Shown here: piece by piece, positions 22,701-35,500 of the stretch
Layout of the letters: every line of letters starts with the position of its first letter
Position numbering within the stretch: position 1 is the stretch's first letter
Source: Distichodus sexfasciatus
Lineage: Eukaryota > Chordata > Actinopteri > Characiformes > Distichodontidae
Reading direction: 5' to 3'
Length of the DNA: 64,000 bases
Assembly: GCA_032718565.1 (NCBI GenBank)
Contig: JAVGVS010000638.1
Coordinates: forward strand, 1 to 64,000
The notes under the pieces: generated by a model
Told to the model about the DNA's origin: nothing
Database searches by the model: none
What the model saw: only the letters and a program-made list of their open reading frames with translations
Made by a program: the position numbers and the translations under genes

Positions 22701-25700
22701 GACGTCACCTGGAATCAACCTTTTTTTTCTCCGCAAATAATGAAAACGAGACCGATATACTTCTGCTTGGAAACAAACAGGGAACATTAAAAACCAGCTG
22801 GAAACACAGGCCCAAACGCACGTAAAAGACTTTGGGCTTAAGCAGGGCTATAACTAAGTACTGACATCTCAAGAACACAGCACAGTAGAAGGTTTTGGGT
22901 CAAAACAAGATCTAGGGAAACTAGTGCAATGTGTGCATCAATGGGATTCTCGAAATGACAACGAGGCAGATGCAGTTTAATTAAAAATGCCGCTTCCAGT
23001 TCACTATAGACTGCAATTCAACGTACTACTCCTTGTCAAGTTATACAATAGTTTTGAGTCCTAAGGACATCTCGGAACTGTTTGATGAATTTGATCCTTT
23101 AAGATCTGCAGATGGTCAGCCAGTGAATTAGCTATTATGTTTCCCACTGCTGGAATCAAGCAAGATACTGGAATATAGGTACAAAGTGTGGGTCTCAAGG
23201 GCCAGGAAAAATAACGGGATCTTAGATCTGTATTCATAAAGCGATGATGCAAAAAAAACCTATCCTTTAACCCAATTTCGTCACAAAATAGAAGTCAATC
23301 ACACAAGAAATGTTCAGTGTCAAAACACCATATTTTTTGGAAGGAAACCAACAGTGATACTAACAGTCAGTGGAAACCCATGCTGACAAAGTTGCATCAC
23401 ATTATACCAACATAAAACCAAAACTTTTCTTTTTAAGAAAAGGACCACGTTTGCAATACTTACTGAACATGCAGCAAATGACAACGTCAATAACAACGAT
23501 AATGAATATTCCCCTGACAAAATCCCTCACGTCGTTTTATTTTAATATTATACACCGTCATGCTTACAACATGACACCTTCTTTAATCAGGAATCCTAGA
23601 GTCGAATTTACTACCTTTTATTACCTTTTTTACTACCTCCACAATATTTTTTACTACCAACACGACATCGAGCAGCGGCCTTTTTTTTTTTTGCGTCAAG
23701 TTGTCCTTACCTTAACCCTAGCCCTTGGGTTATCCTAACCATAACCCTTAGTCCCACCCTAATAAGGTCAACTTGACACTTCTTAAAACAAACGCCTTAC
23801 AGGCCAGCACCACTGCAGAATCAGAATTCTGCTCAAATCCCTCCTACACACAGGCAGCAGAGGCTACATGCTGAGGCCTTTCACTCTGATCTGAGACCAG
23901 CTGCGGGCCTCCTTTTACACTATCTAAGATTAGAGCCTCAGGGCCCAATATACATACACGAGAAGACACAGCACAGTACATATTGACCCGCTCTAGTTTT
24001 GGCATTGATGTGACGCCATAAACCTTTGGCAGATAGAATTTCACTCAAAATAGGAAACCTCATAGTCTGAAAAAATAATACCTATTTTTTAAAAAAATAA
24101 TACCTCTAAAACCAAATTTAACACTTTTAATGGCCTTAAATTTGGCAATTTTGATTTATCACCTTTTAATACTTTTTAAAACCTTGCTTTAAGGGTCTGA
24201 AAAGTACTCATAGCTATCATAAACATCATGTCCAGCCGATACCTGATTGGCCACCACTGCATCTTGTGGGTCGTCTGGTTCTGCGGCTGCCAGTAGAGCC
24301 TGTAGAGACAGCAACACTGTCCGAAGTGTCATCGCCGCCGCCCTGATGGGCAGAAAGAAGAGCCCTTTTATTTAAAGTGGCAATGTAATATTCTGCAGTA
24401 GGACTGGGCAATTACTCTTCAATTCTTTTAAAATCACAACAGGCAAAAAAAAAACACAGACACAATAATTGCTCATTAATCATAATCAAGGTAAAATGTT
24501 CAATTATTTGTGCGGAACCAGGTTCCAATCAGGAGCTGGTTTATAATTCCACCTGTTGAGAGGCACCTTCGTGATTCCAGCTACCACAGCGTACCTCTTG
24601 GCAAGCCAGACATGTTTTGCAACCCACAGAGGAGCAATAGGACAAAAAGGTTTCTACTTCAAATGACATCCAGGTGAAAAAAAGCCCAAAAAACATCAAA
24701 CATGTCAGCAAGGACGCTTCAAATGTTGCTCAACACAAGTTTCTGAGATTCTGACAGTATGCTTTGGCACACCTCGGGAACGTTTAGACTAAGGGTGTAA
24801 TAATACATCAATCTACACAAACTCATCGCATCAAACCAATATAAAAATTATGCATAATGTAATGTCACTTTATATTTGGGGCAATCCAAAGGTCGCTGGT
24901 TCTGGATCCGATCCGGTCGCGGACTGGTAAAGGCACCACTGAGGTACTCGTGAGCAAGGTATCGTCCCCAAGCACTGCTCCCAGGGTGCTGTCAAAAAGC
25001 TGCCCACTTGCTTCTTCATGGATGGGTCAAATGCTGAGCTCACAACTGGTTGCGGTGCACTGCGTTCTATGCTGTGGTGTTTTTACAATGACAAATAATC
25101 ACTCGCTTAAAAATATTGAGCAGGCGGTATATTTTTTTATTAAGAAAGAACATTATCTTTCATTTAAATATCTGCTTGAGCTCCGGAATAAAAATGTCAA
25201 ATTACAGTTGCTTTTGTGATTTGATATCAGTGGAAGTCATGGTGTTAAATCGCTGTATGATCTAATGTCATATCAATCGCTGAATCCTGAACTGAATTCG
25301 TACCAAGGCACACCTTATGATATCGGGGTGGGGGTGGGGGGGGTAGCGATGGGTACTGGGTGTGGATAACCTCTGATGTTATTGGTACTACGTTCAGCAC
25401 TGAGAAATGAAGAAAACTGATTTATTATTACTACATAATGGTTATGTTTCACATTTCAGTGAGTAACTGATTATTTGTCACTGCGAACACACCACAGCAC
25501 AGCACACAGTGCACCACAACCAAACGTGACCTCTGCATTTAACCCATCCGTGAAGGAGCAGTGGGCAGCTGACATGCAGCGCCCAGAGAGCAGTGCTTGG
25601 GGACGGTACCTTGCTCACGAGTACCTCAAAGGCACCTTTACCAGGTGAACTGAACCGGTGACCCGCCAATCACAGGGCCAACTCCCTAAATGTTACCAGG

Positions 25701-28700
25701 TCAACTGATCTGATGAGCTGTCTTACTGATTATTAACCTCAAACGTGTGGTTTCACTAGGGTGAATGCCGACTGCTCTTACATAAAAGTTCAACAGGCCT
25801 TTTGCTTGTACAGACAGAAATAGAAACAACCTGTTGAAACATTTAGCGAAAGTCCATCATATTGAGACAAGACGAATGGCGTTTTCAACGCCTGGAAATC
25901 GCTGCACCAACGCTGTCCTGCTTCCTAGCAGCCCGGAGTGCATACATATTATATTAAGTAACAGTTGGACTAAGCTGTAGTACCAATGGAGATTTACCAT
26001 TTAAACTCAAAACTAGCCTAGGACTAGGCTTAATCCTCAACTGGGAAATTGGCCCATAAAGTTTAAAATATCACTAAAATCTTCCTAAAAGGGGGTGTGC
26101 TGAACAAAAGTTTGGCACAGGGTCGTAATGTCTTGGTATATACTGGTATATAGAAGGTCTGGGACATTCGCTGTGAGGAACATTCGATAGCAACACACTC
26201 ACAGACATGTCAAATACAGCAATGTCTCTGAGACTGATAAAAATATTACCCTGTTTTACCTATTTTGTCCTATTTTAAGATTGTGTGTCAATTGTATACA
26301 GAGGTACGGCATTGAAAAGGACAGGAACAAGGTCTAATGACATATCAAATGCTTTAAAATCCAATGCAACAATCAGTAGAAAATACCCATCCAGTCTTAA
26401 GGAATCACAATGGAGACCCAAAGGATTGTTATCATTTCTCAAAAAATGGTCATGCTGTTTGGTTTGTGAAACTGGCCCTTATAAAGAAGTTCTTGACATC
26501 TCAAACAACAAACGCAACGAGGGGTTGTGGTTGCCTGTGGTGATCACCTATGAACCAAGAGGTTGCAGGTTCAAATTTAGCACCACTGAGCCTCTGAGCA
26601 AGACCCCTAACCCCGAGTTAAGAAAATAAAAGTTAACTTGAAGAAAATGCCAAAAATCTAAATGACTCACCACTGGTCCTTCAGAATGTCCAGGCATATG
26701 GCACCAGTTACTGAGCTGATGTTAGGATGCCAGATTTTCGTGATAAACCTTACCTGGTGGGGGATGAAGCAGAGGAAAATAATGTCAGCAAAAATATATT
26801 GATTAAATAAATGATGAAACGAATAGTACTGTCAAATAGCAACTATTCATGGGATGTGCTTTTACATGACACCAAATCTGTTCTTTGGTCAAAATATTGT
26901 TTCTTTTTTGCTTCAATTTCTTATTTCCCGTTGAAAATACCTTTCAGCACTCCCACTCCCCACCTGCACGCGCACGCGCACGTGCACACACACACACACC
27001 AAATCCAGCAGAACCAGATTAGGCGCTTGAGCCTAGCACTCACTCATGCATACCTTTGGCGGATTGAAGGGATATGTTTCTGGAATTTTAATTTCTAGCT
27101 GGTATCTACCACCTGAGGAAAAAAAAATCATGTACATGAGCACACAAACTACTACTTAGATCCATGTTATAATACTGCATTACCGAAAAATCAAATATAA
27201 GCACTGAGCTGGTCTTCCAGTTCTGACCAGAGGTGCTACCCAAAGAAACACAGTCTTCGGTACGACAAACATCTTCACTTTTTAAAACATTCTGCTCTGT
27301 CTCATTAACCACAGACTAAATAATGTTGCCTACAACTTCCATTCAAATTTGTAAACCACTTAAGTGAGCGATCAAGCTCATACCTAAACAGAGTGTTAAA
27401 CTAATAAAAACAAACAAATCTGATATAACTGAAATGGTCAGGTAGAAGGACTTGGACATATCTCACCTTCATAAGGTGTGTCGGGTGGGCCTGCGATCTC
27501 CCCCTTCAGTTCTGTGAAGTTCTCATCCACTAGGTCCACTTTAATTTGATTTTTACTCGTCTGTAGATGCCAAGAATCACAACTCGATCAGACTGGCGCT
27601 TTCGTAAAATGGTCATAAGTAAATATATAACCTCAATATTAATGACGGCATCACACATTATCGATTGTGAAATTCCCTGTTGTACTATCCTTTGATATGC
27701 AAAAATATCCAAACAAACTAGTGCACAAAAACAAAGTTGCACATGACATCCGACATCTGAGGGGGTTCATCAGGATTTTTCTTTTTGGCAGATTACTTAA
27801 ACCAAATCCCACTCAAACCAAGGAAGCAAAGTGAGAGATATTTCTCATTTTGGATGAAGCTGCAGTTTAACAGACATTCCGCATTGATTAACACTCCCAC
27901 ATCTGTATACAGAGATTTCTGCCTTTTTTTTTATGAAAACCATTTTAAAGAATTCTCACAATGGCTATTCAGAGTGTCAACACTAAAACGAGTCCCCATT
28001 AGTTTCCATCACATGGCTGTTTTGAACTGGGGGTCTCTAGTAATAAGTCTATTTTACCGACCCACCACGACCCCAACATACCACTCATGTTAGTTAACTT
28101 AGGCCTGAATCTTGAGATGTATTTCTGAAAAATAAGGACCCTATTGAGTGACTGGAACCAGATACACTACAAATATACAAGTGATATGAGGGGGGGCAAA
28201 AAAAACGTGACTACAGTACAGCAATACAGTTAGCATTAGGTCCAGATAGTCTCACAGCTTATACTTACACAGAGGTGTTGCTAATAAAAACAAGACCCTT
28301 ACTAAGACTTCATCTTAGCAACCTGACCCCTTACAAAAACAGAAGTGATATCCGACAGACGAACGAACAAAAACGTGACATTAACTCTAATGGAGTTAGC
28401 ATTAAGTGCTGCTAAGCTAACTGAAGGAAGCGCGTTTTTAAAGAAACACCGCCTCAACAGAGAAACACGCTAAATTGGGGGCTAATAAAGCCCGGGCTGT
28501 GCTTTTTAAATAGCACTAATTGTCAAAGTGGGTTTGGGACGTAGCCCTGCTCCCATGAGGCGCACGGTAACTTCCAGTTCACTCTTAGGGAACGTTATTT
28601 CACTGTTGTTTATACACAACCTGCTTTTTTTTTTTTTTTTTAAACAGCACCGCGTCGCCGCTTCGACGATCCGGACTCTTTTTATTCAACGCTGACATGC

Positions 28701-28927
28701 CGGCGACACGCTGAAACGAGACTCGAATTAGAGTTAACGTTAGCAGGCTAACTTAGCCGTGCGGGCTTATTTAGCCGGCCAGCTAACGTCAAGTCCAGAG
28801 GAGTGGTGGTGGCGGGGGGAGAGAGACGGGGGCGAACGCGTCAAAAATAAACCCCAAAACTCACCTCCTCGCTTTTCAGTACTTCTTTAAATTCTCGCTT
28901 TATCCTCTGCACTGCGATGTTGGCCAT
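19784..28927 (-). CDS. ube2k: Ubiquitin-conjugating enzyme E2 K
   Basis: Seven exons: 28865-28927, 27467-27560, 27054-27112, 26671-26753, 24243-24342, 21816-21944 and 19784-19858. They join in frame to exactly 200 residues, the length of human UBE2K (E2-25K), with only a few differences. The enzyme accepts ubiquitin from E1 as a thioester and builds Lys48-linked chains in cytosol and nucleus. The UBC fold spans about 1-155 and contains HPN (81-83) and the active Cys92 in GAICLDIL. A linker then leads to a C-terminal UBA domain at about 160-200 (LCAMGFDK, SSKSWDVEAATEQLL). The start codon opens MANIAVQRIKREF, as in all vertebrates, and lies in a CpG-rich promoter. All splice sites are GT-AG. 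Intron 6 carries a 1.7-kb inverted-repeat element with a nested hAT. Confidence 0.97.
20385..20804. mobile_element. hAT-type element nested in the larger inverted-repeat element
   Basis: A 420-bp element with ends CAGAGGTCGACCGATAT and the reverse complement of TAGAGGTCGACCGATAT. It is flanked by a perfect 8-bp duplication, GACTTTAC (20377-20384 and 20805-20812). The interior has repeated 'ATATCGGCATCGGC' phrases and no coding frame. Confidence 0.92.
21140..21305. repeat. 12-bp CCCGCACGCACA minisatellite
   Basis: Tandem units of CCCGCACGCACA, flanked by less regular CACCCG and CA repeats. Long apparent reading frames here (Thr-His-Ala or Cys-Gly repeats) are produced by the repeat. Confidence 0.93.
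22170..22548. mobile_element. Probable hAT-type MITE
   Basis: Begins TAGAGATGCATGATAATATC and ends ATTGTTCATCCCTA, with 'ATCGGAATCGGCCGAT' and 'TGATATCGGCATTGG' blocks near the two ends. The flanking octamers GAAAATAC and GAAAACAT agree at only 6 of 8 positions. The duplication is therefore decayed or the ends are misjudged. Confidence 0.6.
24885..25105 (+). mobile_element. tRNA-derived SINE, plus-strand copy
   Basis: Tail-ward phrases 'GTACTCGTGAGCAAGGTA', 'CCCAAGCACTGCTCCC', 'CTTCATGGATGGGTCAAATG' and a final ACAATGACAAATAATCACTC match the SINE family of this window. The tRNA-like head is degraded. Confidence 0.8.
25450..25700 (-). mobile_element. tRNA-derived SINE, well-preserved minus-strand copy
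   Basis: The most complete copy here. Reading the minus strand: a tRNA-like head (GGCCCTGTGATTGGCGGGTC, then GGTTCAGTTC), a body through 'GAGCAAGGTACCGTCCCCAA' and 'CACTGCTCCTTCACGGATGG', and a GT-rich end with ACAAATAATCA. Confidence 0.85.
25965..26058. repeat. Single dispersed copy of the 128-bp repeat unit
   Basis: Matches the unit amplified at 16024-16545 (GTAGTACCAATGGAGATTTA, CTAGGACTAGGCTTAATCCT), ending 'GGGAAATTGGCCCA'. It shows that the unit exists outside the tandem array. Confidence 0.8.
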
Positions 28928-29370
28928 CGTGCTGCTGTAGCTGCCGTGTCTCCGGTAGGAACGTGCGGCGTCAGGCCTCAGCTGGCTCACTCACGAGCTA
29001 CGGCTAAAACCCTCGACTGGCTGTGTGTCTAACGTTAGCCGCGGTCTCTCTCTGTCTCTTTCACTTTTTCTTAACGTGGCGGCGTTCGGTGTGACGTTTC
29101 CAGCAATTGCTGTGAGGTCTGAAAAGAGGCTGCCGGTGCGCGAGCCGTAACGTTAACGCGGAGAGGTGAGGAGGGGAAGGGACGCAGGGTGATTTCTCGG
29201 GGTTTTTTTTTCTTTTCGTCTCGTAAACCGTGAAGCATAAAGGAGTTTGGTGAACGCAGCATCGAGCGCTCGGGTGTCAAAATACGGCTCACGTGACCGC
29301 CGCCCCGCCCCATTGTGCTGCAAAGACTCTTTGTCACATTGGCGAGTGCGACGTGGAGGGGAACACCTGA
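28640..29370 (-). promoter_or_regulatory. ube2k CpG-rich promoter region
   Basis: CpG frequency rises sharply around the ube2k start codon (28927), for example in 28655-28690, 28805-28850 and 29120-29330, against AT-rich surroundings. This fits a TATA-less housekeeping promoter. There is no reading frame on the other strand that I can recognise as a divergent gene. Confidence 0.65.
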
Positions 29371-29605
29371 GAGCCTGCGTGTAGGTCATTTTTAGACCCC
29401 CCCCCCCAAAAAAATCACATTAAAATAAAGGGGTAAAAAGTCCATAGAAAATGTCATCCCGGAAATAAACATTAAAATTTCTTTCAAAAAATGCGCCGCT
29501 GATATTTAGATCAAATACTACAGTAAATACAGTCATGTATTACCTTTTGCTGTAAGGCAGTAATGTAAGGTAAATTTTTATTATTATTTTATTATTATTA
29601 TTATT

Positions 29606-30182
29606 GTCACACCAGTCCTCAGGTCCCTACACTGGCTTCCAGTTACATTTAGAATTGATTTTAAAGTACTTTTACTGACATATAAATCACTCAATGGCCT
29701 AGGACCTAAATACATTGCAGATATGCTCACTGAATATAAACCTAACAGACCGCTCAGATCATTAGGATCGAGTCAATTAGAAATACCAAGGGTTCACACA
29801 AAACAAGGGGAATCCGCTTTTAGCTATTATGCTGCCCGCAGTTGGAATCAGCTTCCAGAAGAGATCAAATGTTCTAAAACATTAGCTACATTTAAATCTA
29901 GACTCAAAACTCATCTGTTTAGCTGTGCATTTACTGAATGAGCACTGTGCTTCGTCCGAACTGATTGCATTCTGTTTTTAACTGTCTTGAACTTATTTTA
30001 AATCATTTTTAAATCATTTTGCTGTGATCATTGTTTTTATGATTATTGTTTTTATGATTATTGTTTTTATTATTGTTTTTATGATTATTCTACTTCCTTT
30101 TATGTAAAGCACTTTGAATTACCTCTGTGTATGAAATGTGCTATATAAATAAATTTGCCTTGCCTTGCCTTGCCTTGCCTTG
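29606..30182 (+). mobile_element. L2-like LINE 3' end
   Basis: From 29606 an in-frame stretch reads LRSLHWLPVTFRIDFKVLLL ... ESAFSYYAARSWNQLPEEI ... FKSRLKTHLFS and stops at 29941. This is the C-terminal end of L2/Maui-type fish LINE reverse transcriptase. The 3' tail reads GTAAAGCACTTTGAATTACC and 'GTGCTATATAAATAAA', followed by TTGCC repeats, which is how these LINEs end. It is 5' truncated as usual. Confidence 0.88.
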
Positions 30183-30699
30183 TTAAATCACAAAATCATC
30201 AGCACCACGAGAGGAAACCAAATGAGAAAAAATATGCGTATGTACACGGTAGGCCATTTCTTGCCACTAACGAGACAATTGGTCTCTAGTTACTGATTTC
30301 ACAGCTTCGCTCGGTGGTATTTACTGGAACTTTTAGCTGGGCTTTTAAACTTTCCTCTATCCAATGATGTGCAGAATGTGTTTGTCTTATAGAGTTTGTG
30401 TGAAATTAACACTAGAACGGCTGACTGCGTCAATTGACGCAAATCAAACAAAATCACTGCTAGTTCTCAAGTTCTTGCTCCAAAACCTGAAAAAATCTGA
30501 CTTTTTTTTTTTTTTTTTTTCATTCTTGAACAAAACATGGTAACACAAACTAAATTGCTGGTGAAATGGGTATGTTACAGCAGTATATACCTAGAATGGC
30601 AATTGACGCAGTCAGCCGTTCTAGTGTTAATTTTTGAAATCTGCTCTTTCACTTTGAATAGCTCTGTATACATTAGTGATGTTAACCTCAAATGAATAA

Positions 30700-31189
30700 T
30701 TTTAACCTTAATGGTTTATTTTTTATGAATTTACACAATACAAAGTGAGGTAACAGAAAACAATTTATATCAAAATCTATATTTGGTGTGACTACCCTTT
30801 ACCTCCAGACCTGCATCAATTTTATTACACTTTTCACAAATTCTGGAATTTGGTAGGATTATAATCAGGTGTATGATTAACCAATTATACCAAATAGGTA
30901 ATATTGATAGTCATTTTTATAGGCGGGTAGACACATCATTAACTGAAACAAACAGTTGTGTAGAAGCCTTATAACTGGATGAGGACCAGCCAGACTCTGC
31001 TACCAAGATGAGGCTATGGAAGACAGTTACATGCCACAGGTCATATTCACCATGACAAGACTGAGCACAGCAACAAGATACAAAGTAGTTTTGCTACATC
31101 AGCAAGGTCTCTCAAAGAAGACTGAGATTTCAAGAGGTGCTATTCAAGCTCTTTGGAATAAGCACAAAGAAACTGGCAACACTGAGAAC
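30700..31189 (+). mobile_element. Tc1-like transposon, 5' part
   Basis: From about 31046 the plus strand encodes STATRYKVVLLHQQGLSKKT and then ISRGAIQALWNKHKETGN. This matches the paired-domain-like DNA-binding N-terminus of Tc1 transposases, with one small gap. Upstream is a non-coding stretch of the usual length. The element is cut off at 31189 by a SINE head, and the catalytic part is missing. Confidence 0.75.
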
Positions 31190-31375
31190 TGTACACACTG
31201 TGATCTGCACCTGAGGAGCAGTTCTTGGCGATTCAGTCCGGGATTCGAACTGGCAACCTTATGATCATGGGTCGAACGCCCTAACCGTCACGCCACCAAC
31301 TGCCCCAATGTATATTATGTGTACATTTATGGCATTTAGCAGACAATCTTATCCAAAGCAACTGCTTCTTGTCAA
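31190..31375 (-). mobile_element. SINE head plus second SINE tail
   Basis: 31190-31305 on the minus strand has a tRNA-like head with an intact B box (GGTTCGAATCC-like, plus-strand GGGATTCGAACTGG). The adjoining 31325-31375 carries 'TGGCATTTAGCAGACAATCTTATCC', the tail of a different fish SINE (V-SINE-like). Confidence 0.7.
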
Positions 31376-32512
31376 AATCAGATGTCCAGCAGAGCTTATA
31401 TATTGGCTGTGGGACTCAAATACAACCATTTACTGTCAGAAGAGGTTTTCATGGAGGAATTACAGCCAAAAAGCCACACCCCTGATGTGGACACAAAGCC
31501 AATAACAACATAACAACTGGGGTGCAGAAATTGGCAGAAACCATTTAATTGGCGCAAAATGTCAGACAGAGCTCCGAAATACTCCTATCACCCCTCATCT
31601 ACCTACTCAACTCCACTTGCAACACACACTTTACTGGAGACTTTTGATACTTCATCCACATATTTCTACAATGATAACAGCAGATATTGATTTGATGTCT
31701 ATATCGCACCATATGATCCATGAAGGCACTGTTTAGTCCGTACAATGTACCTTCATGTATTTGACAAAGATAATTACCGCTACTACCACCAAACAATTGT
31801 ATTGTAATACTACGACAATTCCACAAGGTGTCAGGGCTACTCCAGGCTTGATATTGAAATCAACCAGGCATCTCAAACAAGCTTTAGTTTATATCTTTAT
31901 TATACTGGGATCACAAAATATATATTTATACAGTATATACAATAACTCGAGACAGTTATTTAATTTACACACATAAGCAGTAATCACACGTAATCGTCTT
32001 CTACACTCGGATTTAAATGATAAAACGTAGATTTCATGTAATGTAACTGTATGTTATGTATGTTAATTATGTACACGTATTAAAACACCACTGACCACTG
32101 AGACTTTTTGGTTTTTTCTAGCCCCGAACGTTTCCATGGCTATTTTAGTTCGACTAATTGGCACGGTCAGATGACCCCTGAAAAGAAATAAACCGAGTAA
32201 AAAAGACGGCATAGAAACTGTCATGAAGCTCCGTTCAGTTGCACATAATTATGTAGGCCTTTTTTGCAGTTGGATTTGAGATTTTACCGCAGTAACGCAA
32301 ATCGCAGTTGAGTTTCCTGAAACAATTGATCCACATACAGCTTAGTGCAACTGCTGGTCGGGTTGATGGATAAATAATGTATTTTTTTTGTTCGACTCCC
32401 TGAAATTCTCTTCTGGAATTAACTTATGTTTGCTAACGCTCCAGTTTGCATTAGGGAATGTATGCGGTGGTGTTCTTTCTTTCTTTATTTTTTGTCCTTT
32501 TGATTTAAAAAA
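31376..32512. other. Intergenic between ube2k promoter side and klb 3' end
   Basis: AT-rich, no recognised gene. A minus-strand AATAAA at 32484-32489 lies only 24 bases after the klb stop, so further signals downstream are more likely to be the functional ones. Confidence 0.4.
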
Positions 32513-35500
32513 TCAGATTCTATATGCCACCCTCTGCATGGCAAACCCCCGCTCCCGCCGTAGACTCTGTGGCACGGCTTGGCCCGATCTCTTCTTCCTC
32601 TTCCTCTTCCCTCTTCCTCTCCCCCTCATCTTCATCGCCGAGGTGACGATGACGCCGGAGAGCAGGAGCAAGCTGATCGTCACACACACGCCAAAGAAGA
32701 TCAGGGGCTTGTTCTCGGACACCGTGGAGCAGAGCCAGCAGTCCGTCCTCTTCTCACTGCGGTCACACGGGGAGGGCACGGTGTCGAAGCCGCGCTGGGA
32801 GATGATCTCCCGGTAAACCTGCAACGAGGCCTTGGGCTGGGAACGGTGATGGTGGGATCCGAAAAAGCCGAAGTCGGGAGTGTGATGGTCCTGAAGTTTC
32901 CACACGTAAAACCCCCGAAGATCCACGCCGTCTAACTCCCTCGCTATTGAGACAGAAAGAGTCAGAGAGAAAATAAGAAATTGACAGATTTTACAATGGG
33001 CAATAAATGACTTACTGCACGTAGTTCGTCATTTTTGAAGAACTACATTGTAAAACGTCTATTATGACATTTTAACATCCTTGTACGTCAAAACAAAAAT
33101 CAACAAACAAATGTAATCCATAAATAGTTTACAGTCTCTCTTTTTCTTAAGGGAACCGCATGTATTTTCAGTACTTTTTGGAAACATACCATACAAAATA
33201 TCCTTGACGCTATAGACGAAAAAAGCTTAATAACACTACATGTTATTGTAAAATGTCTACTGTATGACAATTTAACATCCTTGTACAATTAAAAAAATGC
33301 TAAATAAACATGCATGTACTTTCTTTTCTGGAAAAATACTGTTGTAAAATGTTAACTCTATGACTAACATCCCTGTACAAGAAAAAAACTAAATAAACTA
33401 CATGTTCTTCTAGTATTTTTATTAAAAAATTATTGTAAAATGTCTACTGTATTACAATTTAATATTCTTGTGCAACAAAAAATCAACATAAAAAATATGT
33501 AAAACTAAAGCCAATGAGAGCTCAATAAATGGTTTACAATCTCCTTTTTCCTTAAGGGAACTGCATGTATATTCAGTAATTTCTCAGGAAAAATAATATT
33601 GTAAAATGTGCATTGTATGAAAATGTAATATCTTCATACGACAAAAAAGCACAATAAAAGTACGTTAAACTAGAACCAAAAAGAGTTCAAGAGTTTACAA
33701 TCTCTGTGTTCCTTAAGGGGAACTTCATGTATTTTCAAGTAATTTCTCAAATGTCTACAATATCACAGTTGAAATCCATGTAGAACAACAACAAAAAAAG
33801 TAAACTAAAACCAACAAGAGTTGTAATCAAGCCATGTATTTTCACAGGACAGACAGTCACACCACTGTCACCCAGGCACCATCACACAAACGCACACACA
33901 CCTACACACGCTCACACACTCATTACCGCACACTGTGAGCTAGTTAGCACTTATGATCTCAAAGGTCCTTCATAAAGACTGACTCTTAGAAGGAGTTCAG
34001 CTGATAAGGCAGTGTGTGAGGAAATGCATCAGCAGTCTTGTGCACTGCAACCTTTGACCTTTATTGAAATCTGGTGATTGAACAGTCAGGAGAGAGACAT
34101 AGCCGCAGGTCGTGACAAAACAAGTTTTCCCCCGGAACATACTTGACCTACAGATAACTTAGACCATGAGGACCAGGAATGCATTTATTCATGTAATTAT
34201 TTTTGCCGTAGTGGTTGCCATGAAACGGAGTTAAGATGGTGTAAAGCTAATGGCTTGATTCCAATTTAAAAATGACATGCACCTTGTAAGTGTACAGTCT
34301 ACAGACTATAATTCTACATATAAATGTGCTATTATTTAGGTTCTGGCTCAAGATTCAAGATTCAAGATTCTTTATTTGTCACGTGCAAGTTATACAGGTA
34401 CAACAAGCAGTGAAATGTATCCTGATCCGCTCTTTTAACTGTGCAATAGACAAGGAAGATAGAGACGCAATACAAACTTACAAACATAAATACTAACTTA
34501 AATACGGAGGCTGGGGTAACAGGACAAAAATAAAACTATATATTATACAATAAGGAACATAAGGAACATAAAGTTAAATAAAGTTAAATGTGCAAACCTG
34601 AGAATGTAAACATTGTAAAAATTGTAAATGTGCTAGGGCAGGACAGGTGCAAAGAGATGATTTTTTAAAGTGCCAAGTGCAGCTGCAGCATTGTACATAG
34701 CAGAGTAGAGCATGTGACAATGAAGTGGCAACCAGTATAAGTTATCGTAACACTCTCAAAACAACAGTGACAATAACATGCAATGACGTCTGTGTCGGCC
34801 TACTATGAGTGTGTAAGACACAGCAGCGTTGCTGGATTTTTTACACATATCAGTATCACTGCTAGATGGAGAGTGTCAACAACACAACAAATATCCAGCC
34901 AAGAAAGGAAGAAGCAAAAAATGACATTTGTGAACATTTTATCAATAATCACAAAGATGTTAGGAGATTCATTTGGATTTTGCCTACAGACCATAAGCCT
35001 GCAGTTGGAGTTATTTCTACATTAACCCATAAACTCCATATATTTGAGCATTATTATATATGAGTATTATATATATATATATATACAGTATATATAATAA
35101 TCCCATGTTATCTTTACTGGATTGTATTTAAGTGCTGTCACCACTCAAAATCATCATAAAGCCTATTTGTGAAGTGGGATTATTCTTTTTTATAATCAAA
35201 ATTGTGCAGCAGAATAACATCCAAGTTTTGTAACCGCTGAAGACTGCTGTAAATTAGAGAGCCATAGTGAAAAGGTAAAACCTTATGATATATTCTGTAA
35301 TTCAGTAATGTATAGCAGTGACTGAAGTAAGAATGAGTTAACAACACTAATTAACACTAATTAAAAAAATTGTTGGCTTACCTTTTAGTGCTTCCTGCAG
35401 GTAGCTTTTTATATAGCTCTGCCTCAACTGGTCATTGTAGGATTCCTGATCGTCAATCCCTGTTGCTGTGACAATGATAGAACGATGGTTTCCATATCGA